Assembly: GCA_036897485.1 (NCBI GenBank)
Contig: JAYMTF010001068.1
Span: 1 to 26,632 of the forward strand
Reading direction: 5' to 3'
Length of the DNA stretch: 26,632 nt
Source of the DNA: Pelargonium nanum
Lineage: Eukaryota; Streptophyta; Magnoliopsida; Geraniales; Geraniaceae
Below are positions 9,666 through 26,632 of this stretch, one piece after another; within the stretch, counting starts at the first letter, position 1, and the number at the start of each line of letters is the position of its first letter. The position numbers were made by a program, and so were the translations under genes. Under the pieces are notes generated by a model. It searched no databases and was not told the origin of the DNA. It worked only from the letters and a program-made list of their open reading frames with translations.

Positions 9666-9725
9666 TGACTTGAAAGTCATCATTCCTGTAACTACGCACG
9701 ACTTGAAAGTCATCGTTCCCCTAAC
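9666..9725. repeat. pair of 27-bp direct repeats with a palindromic core
   Basis: TGACTTGAAAGTCATC (from 9666) and CGACTTGAAAGTCATC (from 9699) begin two 27-base copies offset by 33 bases, differing at a few positions. Each contains the near-palindrome GACTTGAAAGTC. They lie in the leader between the LTR-like segment and gag. A function is unknown; they are probably remnants of the element's leader. Confidence 0.6.
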
Positions 9726-10008
9726 CTAGTACGAAAATTGACTATGACTCTTGCACACAAAAATTAAGAAGACAATATGTGATGCCTTCCCTCTTCGTGC
9801 AGACTTGAGACCTACAACGGATGACCTCTCCTATGTCGCAAATAAGATGAGGCAATGAGCTCAGTCTGCCACTTGCACCACATCCGTTCCAAACTGCCCG
9901 GGGGCAGAGTCAACCCCCAAATGGCTAGGAAAACTGAATATCGGGGCCAAATTCAAGAAGGGGTCATCTAAGGCATGACAAAGTTACGCAACCGCCTTGA
10001 TTGCAATT

Positions 10009-10148
10009 CACTATAAGAAAAATTGTGAATCAGCTATGGGGTACCCTATGCCGCAGATCAACTACGGATTTTCCGTCACAAAAAATCAGTTACGACCCAA
10101 ACAACTACAGACAAGGCCTCGTAGCTGATCATTGTTTCCCTTGTAGTG
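10009..10148. mobile_element. 140-bp CACTA (En/Spm)-type miniature element
   Basis: The left end is CACTATAAGAAAAAT and the right end, reversed, is CACTACAAGGGAAAC, an 11 of 15 match with the CACTA tips diagnostic of the superfamily. Subterminal inverted words AATCAGCTATGG (left) and CGTAGCTGATCATT (right) extend the symmetry. The flanking triplets are ATT and ATC, close to the 3-base target duplication of CACTA elements. There is no coding capacity, so it would be mobilised only in trans. It is nested in the gypsy-type relic and therefore younger than that insertion. Confidence 0.72.
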
Positions 10149-10699
10149 ATCAAGCGGTCTCCATTTGAGCACCGGGAACAACTCAAGTCTTGTCGGCTAA
10201 CCCAATTGTCGCCCAGCCTTCTAAAGAAAACTCTCTCTATCATGATAGGATATAATGATGTCATGCAAGTGTTCACTGAGCATATGATCACTGTAACGCG
10301 TGCCACTCTGTCTGTCGCGGCCCTTGTTGCTCCCACAATCCTTGTTGCGCAGGATCCGTCTTCGCCCCATTCTACGGTTACAACCGGGTGCACAGGAACA
10401 GAGAGGTATCCCATCCGCATGGGTAAAAAATGTCACACTTCACATGACCATCACGACACCCGAGCTTGTAATGGTCGCGAAGACCACTCCCTCAAAAGGG
10501 ACTATACCAACCACATGTGTTGTTTCTACGATAGGAAATCCTCGCACACTTGGTAGGATGAAGGTTATGACGAATCTATAGTCTTTGGATCGCATGCAAG
10601 CACCCTCAAATTTGGGATGGTCATGAGCACTCCCACTATGACACCGTCGAAAGTCTAATCCCACGGACCAGAGAGCGCGATTTTCAGCACGAACCTTCG

Positions 10700-11760
10700 T
10701 CTCCTTCTCGAAGGGTAAAAGACTCCCACCAGGCCAACCACGCTAAAGTTAAGAGTCCGATTATGGCAGCATTGCAATAGGAGGTCCAAAGGCTTAAGGA
10801 GAAAAGTCTTAGTTAACGTTGTTAGGGCTCCAACAATCTCTTCCATAATATGTAATTGTTCAGCTTGACCCTCTAGATGGTTCCAACCAACCCCATAATT
10901 TGGTTCCCATACATTTCCTACAACTGTGTGACTAGTGCTGTGGAGTTTGAGACAATTTTCAATTTGCGAATGAAATGGAAAACAAGTTGTGGCGCCACTA
11001 GGTGCATGCTCTTCGCTTGCATGTTGAAAGGCCCCACACATACATGGTTCTGAAACCTTGCAGAGGACATTATAATCTGCTAGGTAAAACTTTGAATTTT
11101 TTTCTTGAAGCACTTTGTTTCTACCGACAAGGCAGTCAAGCACCAGACCCAATTTATCTATATCAAACAAATGCTAAACAAGTCACTAACTATGTTTGTG
11201 TAGCGTTTGTGTACGTCCAAGTATGAGTGCGATTTCGTCATCGACGAGACAATAATGACTACATTCCAAGACGAACTCATCTCCACGCTCCTTCACGACT
11301 TCTTTGCCAACAAGCAACCTGATAATTAGGAAGATATGCTCTTTATGGCATACCAACACGTCGTGACCGAAAACATCTACGCCCAAGCTCAAAATTCCAC
11401 CCAAGACGCTTAGGGGGTAACGCCCAAAAAGAAAAACTTTCAGCAAGACAACCATAAGGAAAATAGAAAATCCTACAAATATACTCCCTTTATTCGAATG
11501 CTCACTAGAGGACCTAAGGTCAGCTCCTAAGCAATCAAGCACACATTATTCAACACCATCTATCAAGAGGTGTGCGACTACATGTTTAGGCATGAAGGCC
11601 TACATCATCCTTCTGTCCTGCCTACTGGAGAACTCCGAGGGAACCTATCCAACGAGAATTTTCACAAGTGTCATGGGTATGACATAGAGAATTGCTTCTA
11701 ACTCACAAACGCGGTGGAAAGGCTTATGGACAAAGGGAAAGTGTCCCAGTTTTGGTTAGA
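10700..11760 (+). pseudogene. retrotransposon gag relic
   Basis: The plus strand shows gag phrases broken by stops: MAALQ then EVQRLKEK (about 10760-10803); MLFACMLKGPTHTWF (about 11006-11050), equivalent to the conserved LKGPA-xxWF phrase of the retrotransposon gag domain; KQMLNKSLTMFV (about 11164-11202), equivalent to the RQ..NESLRDYV region; and late gag FHKCHGYDIENCF then LTNAVERLMDKGKVSQF (about 11659-11755), equivalent to the CRFHRDHGHDTEEC...LIRRG region. The protein would form the particle core in a live element. At least eight stops make this copy dead. The long minus-strand frames over the same stretch are shadows. Confidence 0.7.
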
Positions 11761-11984
11761 CCATGGCCAATCTAGTCGTAAGCGTATGTGCGATGATTGT
11801 AACAAGGGAAAGACATCTAAGCATACGATGAAGCTCTCAGTGTCCAATCTACGAAATGTATACGATCAACATGATCACAAAACAACGATGCTCGATTTCT
11901 TAAGTCAAGGAAAATATGTGCGCCTTGAACAAGGAGAACATTCCCACTTCTCGACTGATCAACTCCCGAAGGGTTGATTGGTGC

Positions 11985-12310
11985 AGAACTATCTTCGCCA
12001 TCATTTTCCAAGCCCGCATAGAGCGAATTTTTGTTGAAAATGGAAGCCAAATGAACATCATTTACTAAGATATATTCCTAAAGCTTGGCTTGAATGAGAG
12101 CTCCCTTTGGGAGTTCAAAAGAGTATTAATAGGCTTTAACGATGTAGTACCAATGTTAATGGCGTCGTCTCTCTGACGGTGACTCTTAGTGAGACTCCCA
12201 ATGAGAAGAACTGCACCTACGAATTCATAGTGATCAACATCCTATCTGATCATAATGTCATCTTTCGTCGTCCTCTCATCGACGAGTTTGAAATATTTTC
12301 CAATGACCTT
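11985..12310 (+). pseudogene. retropepsin (aspartic protease) relic with catalytic Asp changed
   Basis: The plus strand reads ARIERIFVENGSQMNIIY (about 12012-12066), matching the plant gypsy protease active-site phrase V-D-x-G-S-x-x-x-I-(L/I)-(F/Y). Later it reads TYEFIVINILSDHNVIFRRP (about 12217-12276), matching the C-terminal F-x-V-x-x-x-S-x-Y-N-x-I-L-G-R-P phrase. The expected catalytic Asp is Glu (GAA at 12036-12038), and the ILGR phrase reads IFRR. Stops occur between the two parts. The domain follows gag as it does in a live element. Confidence 0.65.
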
Positions 12311-12329
12311 CAGTATAGCTAGCCTTAAT

Positions 12330-13340
12330 AAGGTGTGAGAACACTTAGTGAAACATAGCCAATGGAATGTGATGGTGAAGCTCATCTAAACCTCCCACGA
12401 CGTTAAGGTTGCCATGCTAAAGAATGACGTCTCCCCAAAGCCGCCAAACACAATGAAATACCCATTGTTCTGCGCGACCAATGCAAACAACCTCATGTCT
12501 ACCTTCCCTACAACATAAGGGGAATGAGTTATGGAGACAAAGATAAAAGCCTAACCCTAAGAAGATTAAGGTATCGGTCGGAGGGCCTAACCCCTACGTC
12601 GAGAAGATGAAGGCAAAGGTGCAAGGGCCTAACCCCTTGGCCAAGAAACAAAAGGCTCTAAAGGTCGAAACCCACCTCCCCTTTGAACTGACCAAGGCCA
12701 CACACCCCTAAGCTCTTGAGGCCAGACTACTTTTTTAGCCCAACATTCCTAAATCTCCTCGAGGTCCCAACTTGGGGAGACTACGAAATCTCGAAGTATT
12801 TGGGGATGAAGACGATAACTAAGAATAAGATAATGACGCCAAAGGTGAAAACGGTGAAGAAGAGTCTGACAAAACCTTCAAGATTGAAAGCTTGGCACTA
12901 TTGACATTTTCAATGCCCATTTTCATCCCTGATCGTCACTTAACTTTAGGAGGTCCCTATTCGAATGAGAAAATACATCCTTGAATGCCATTCTCAACAA
13001 ACTCCACACGACCATGCTTTCGCCTATTACACTCAACCACCTGAATTTGGATTCATGACAATAAAGACATCTTCTCATTCAAGAAATACCCTAAATGTTT
13101 CTCTATGCTCTTGTCACTAACCATAACTTTTCTCGGAACAAACTGATTTGACCCCCTCTTCTGCCCCTAAATATCCAATCATTCTAAAGTATTCCAATCA
13201 AGTGTTTCTTGGAAAACAACGACATTCCCATTTAATTATCCTACTACTTTTGTGTTCTTTGTGTGGTATGCTTTGAAGATTACAAGGATTAACTTCTCCA
13301 TTGTTTATGTTCAAGGTATGTCTGAGTAAAGATTATTTTT
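12330..13340. other. decayed sequence, probably retrotransposon internal region
   Basis: Base composition resembles the preceding gypsy relic, including a repeated phrase CCTAACCCC/CCTAACCCCT with AAGG neighbours at 12550-12640. All frames are full of stops. I could not recognise reverse transcriptase, integrase or any cellular domain. It is best read as continuing retrotransposon debris. Confidence 0.4.
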
Positions 13341-13559
13341 TGGAGGGGAATCTCAATTGTCTTCCTTGCAGCTCTAGTGGACTTATTTGCACAATGGTCT
13401 AGATTGGTGATTTGCATGCCTCTCTCCTAATTATGGGCGGTGCAGTACCATATATGCTTATGGTACTTCTGGTTCACAAGAAACGATGTAGTATCCAATG
13501 ATAATTTTGAAGACTTGGATGTCGTATTTTCATTAGCAACTTCTTCACTTAAGCTTGAC

Positions 13560-13728
13560 CCATCTCATCAGACATAGAACATCAATTCATAGACTTTTTC
13601 CGTTTTGCTCCTTAGAGTTTATGTAACCTATTTTGTTTTTTCTCCTCCTCCTTGGGGTGTGTACTTTGCTCCAATTTAGGGAGCCTCGATACAAAAGTAC
13701 TTTCTTGTTGATAAAAAAATAACTACGA
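13560..13728 (+). mobile_element. possible LINE 3' end
   Basis: The stretch has the look of the 3' untranslated tail of plant LINEs: T-rich with TTTTTTCTCCTCCTCCTTGG, then GGAGCCTCGATACAAAAGTACTTTC and an A-rich end (GATAAAAAAATAAC). No coding domain directly upstream could be recognised, so the assignment rests on the tail only. Confidence 0.3.
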
Positions 13729-13811
13729 CCAATTAGTTCAAAATCATTTTGGGCGGAATTAAGTTGTTAAAATGGGTTGGTCTACTTTTGATACATTTTT
13801 ATCAGAGAAAA

Positions 13812-13982
13812 GAATCTCAGCCATGATTTATTGGTTGAGACTCTTAGCCTATAAATCATGGTCAATGAGGTGATGCCAACTCATCAATTAACACCCATAC
13901 CCGCTTCATTGCGCCCCGCTCGAATTTATTTCATTTGTCTATTAACTGAGAGTCTAAGCCAATAAATAATGACCTGAGATTC
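13812..13982. mobile_element. 171-bp MITE-like inverted-repeat element upstream of the glucosylceramidase gene
   Basis: About 33 bases at each end are inverted repeats. GAATCTCAG...ATTTATTGGTTGAGACTCT at 13812-13843 pairs with the reverse of 13948-13982 (GAATCTCAGGTCATTATTTATTGGCTTAGACTCT in two parts), with about four mismatches and one gap. Inside, CCATGATTTAT (13821-13831) is repeated inverted as ATAAATCATGG (about 13851-13861). There is no coding capacity. I saw no clear target-site duplication and the superfamily is unknown. It ends a few hundred bases before the start codon of the downstream gene. Confidence 0.6.
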
Positions 13983-14368
13983 CGGACGTTCTATTTTTAT
14001 AGTAAAAGGGAAAGGGAAAAAGTAAATTAAAGAGGGTAGTAGTAGTGGTAAAGACTAGAGAGACATAGAGTATCAAATTTGGAATCAATCTAGGCGTACT
14101 CCACCCGCCACCACCACACCCCAACCCAACGGCAACTTGCTCACGCAGACACCTCCTCCTTCAGAGACTAATTGCTCATTTCTCACTCCGAATCACAGCT
14201 CCAGGCGTCTCTTCCTCCCACCGCCACGCCTCTCCTTTTCCCCAATCCCCAAATCTAACTATTTCTCTTATATCCGATCCCCACTCCCAATCACAGCCCA
14301 TTTTTGATCGCTGATCGGTGATTCGCACCAGATTCGCTTCTTTTCATCATTTTTGTGTTGTTTCTCGT

Positions 14369-14401
14369 ATGTCAACTGGACTGTTTGTTTGGGAGAGCTA
14401 A
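14369..14401 (+). promoter_or_regulatory. 10-codon upstream ORF in the glucosylceramidase leader
   Basis: ATG to TAA encodes MSTGLFVWES and ends 14 bases before the main ATG at 14416, in another frame. It is the only ATG I see in the presumed leader from about 14030 on. That leader is pyrimidine-rich (TCTCCTTTTCCCC and similar), as is common for plant 5' UTRs. If transcribed, it would reduce translation of the main frame. Where transcription starts is unknown; TTTTTATAGTAAAAG near 13995-14008 is a weak TATA-like candidate. Confidence 0.5.
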
Positions 14402-14415
14402 AACAAGGGAGGAAG

Positions 14416-25501
<11,086 letters not shown>

Positions 25502-25924
25502 TGTAACGTGTAAGTCCAAATGTTAATTTACCTTGTTTGCTTCCACATGTCCTCGTCCGGTGGAAGTAAGCTGCTGGGAGAACTCGGGGGAGCTTCTTTT
25601 TCCTTTTAGAAATAGGCAATAATAAGGCTGGGTGGGCAATTTCAGTTTTATGATAGAGGTGAGTCTTTTATATTAAAAATAGTGTTCCTGTAACTATTAT
25701 TTGTTTGAAAGCACTGTTTGATATAGCCTGATTCAGTGTTAGCAATGAAGTTCCAAGTAAATTTCCTTTTTCTTGAGTGTGTTGTGAATGCAATGCAATC
25801 CCTTGTGAACTCTTTGAAAACCTTGAGGTGATGATCAACTTTTAGTTAAGATACGGTGTGTGTATAGAATTAGAGGTGCTTATTTCTCCAGTTTTGTCCA
25901 ATGCCAAAAAGGTGGTGGACAGGG

Positions 25925-25996
25925 AGCTTCTGGCGAGGTTTGAACTCGCGACCTTTCGCTTACTAAGCGAACGCACAACCACTATGCTACAGAAGC
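25925..25996 (-). tRNA. tRNA-Thr (anticodon AGT)
   Basis: Read on the minus strand, all arms pair: acceptor GCTTCTG/CAGAAGC (7 pairs), D stem GCAT/GTGC, anticodon stem TTCGC/GCGAA around the loop TTAGTAA, variable AGGTC, and T stem GCGAG/CTCGC around TTCAAAC. T8, GG in the D loop and the T-loop signature are present. Internal promoters are box A TAGCATAGTGG and box B GTTCAAACC. A CAA lies just upstream, as in plant tRNA genes, and a T5 terminator follows (25910-25906). The discriminator base is U. There is no intron and no encoded CCA. It looks functional. It lies convergent to and about 420 bases beyond the glucosylceramidase stop. Confidence 0.9.
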
Positions 25997-26153
25997 AAAC
26001 TTGGAAGGTCATGGTACATATTCTATTGTATAGAGAGCATAAGGATGTGACTAGGAAATGAAAATTTGCACAATATGGGACTACAAATAGATCTAAAACT
26101 AAAAACAATATTGAGATACTTGATGTACACAAACTTTTAAGAGATATGAGCCC

Positions 26154-26325
26154 TTAGAGCAACTCCATTGCAAGATTTAGCTTCTCAAATTTCAAGAGAT
26201 AGCTCTTCCTAATATACCTAAATAACTCATCTCGTACCGTTAACAGAGAGACTCGAACTCGAGATCTCAAAGAAAATTTAAACCACTTAAACCATTTGGT
26301 ACAATCTATCTTGGTGTAGCAACAA
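26154..26325 (-). mobile_element. tRNA-derived SINE-like relic
   Basis: On the minus strand a partial box A (GTACCAAATGG, near 26302-26292) is followed by GAGTTCGAGTCTC (26260-26248), a good box B. The phrase between them (TTTAAGTGGTTTAAATTTTC) and the AT-rich 3' part do not fold as a tRNA. That is the layout of plant SINEs. Its 3' end is uncertain, and no A- or T-tail with target duplication was identified. Confidence 0.42.
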
Positions 26326-26329
26326 TTAA

Positions 26330-26632
26330 ATATTAGTAGTGTGACTTTACTTTTATATTCAAAAGGGTAAATACGAATAAATAAAGCATACATGTACTTA
26401 ATTTGTGTAATTTTTAGACTCTTAATTAATAAGACTTTTGCCTTTGACTTTTGTTAATAACTAATCACTCTTTAAAATAAATAAATATTTTCTTATGGGA
26501 AAGACTTGGATTTTTGTTCAATTAGTGGGTGAATGGGGAAGAAAATGAAATGAGAGAAATTATATATCCCATATATGCTTCAATATATATATATATATAT
26601 ATATATATCCTATATAAACTTGGATTTTCATT
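26330..26632. other. AT-rich intergenic sequence
   Basis: Only short open frames occur. An AT microsatellite of about 13 units (26583-26608) is present. I see no gene. Confidence 0.6.

Larger units (their letters stand above)
8540..12320 (+). mobile_element. decayed Ty3/gypsy-type LTR retrotransposon (LTR-like segment, gag, protease)
   Basis: Pieces occur in the order expected for a plus-strand element: an LTR-like segment (about 8540-9600), an untranslated leader with short repeats, a gag region (about 10700-11760) and a retropepsin region (about 11985-12310). All coding parts carry many stops and frame changes. No reverse transcriptase, RNase H or integrase could be recognised, and no second LTR was found, so the copy is truncated as well as old. 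A CACTA-type miniature element is inserted in the leader (10009-10148). The gag and protease phrases resemble plant chromovirus/Tat-type elements, but the lineage is not certain. Left and right limits are approximate. Confidence 0.75.

Noticed and set aside
10655..11170. 171-codon minus-strand open frame
   Set aside because: It lies opposite recognisable gag phrases on the plus strand and has no recognisable domain.
25858..26132. Open frames on both strands over 25842-26132
   Set aside because: They overlap the intact tRNA-Thr gene and have no protein similarity that I can recognise.

Overview
The window is nuclear DNA from a flowering plant, most likely a dicot. Evidence: many small exons with GT-AG introns and T-rich acceptors, AT-rich introns and intergenic DNA, relics of plant LINE, Ty3/gypsy, copia/TRIM, CACTA and SINE elements, and two genes that read as plant proteins. 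No species can be named from the sequence alone.

Layout. 1-2620 is transposon debris: a CCGGT-rich repeat piece and a 5'-truncated LINE carrying the end of reverse transcriptase, a zinc-binding domain and RNase H, all with stops. 2830-5093 holds a compact five-exon gene for a 233-residue plant protein of unknown function. A second LINE 3' end sits in its second intron. 5100-8500 is AT-rich and has no gene that I can support. About 8540-12320 is a decayed Ty3/gypsy-type retrotransposon (LTR-like segment, gag, protease), with a 140-bp CACTA-type miniature element nested in it. 12330-13990 is more debris, ending in an inverted-repeat element just upstream of the second gene. 14416-25501 is an 18-exon gene for a GH116 non-lysosomal glucosylceramidase (GBA2/GCD3 type), with every exon junction in phase. 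It carries one in-frame TAA in exon 17, which removes the last 179 of 963 codons. 25925-25996 (minus) is an intact tRNA-Thr(AGT), followed by a SINE-like relic and an AT microsatellite.

The most interesting object is the small gene at 2943-5093. Its N-terminus carries a near-perfect PCNA-interacting (PIP) box placed as in DNA ligase I, it has two basic nuclear-localisation-like clusters, and its 5' region has a perfect E2F site, a near-E2F site and a TCP site II element. Together these suggest an uncharacterised S-phase, PCNA-linked nuclear protein. The two genes have no evident functional link; they are neighbours separated by transposons.
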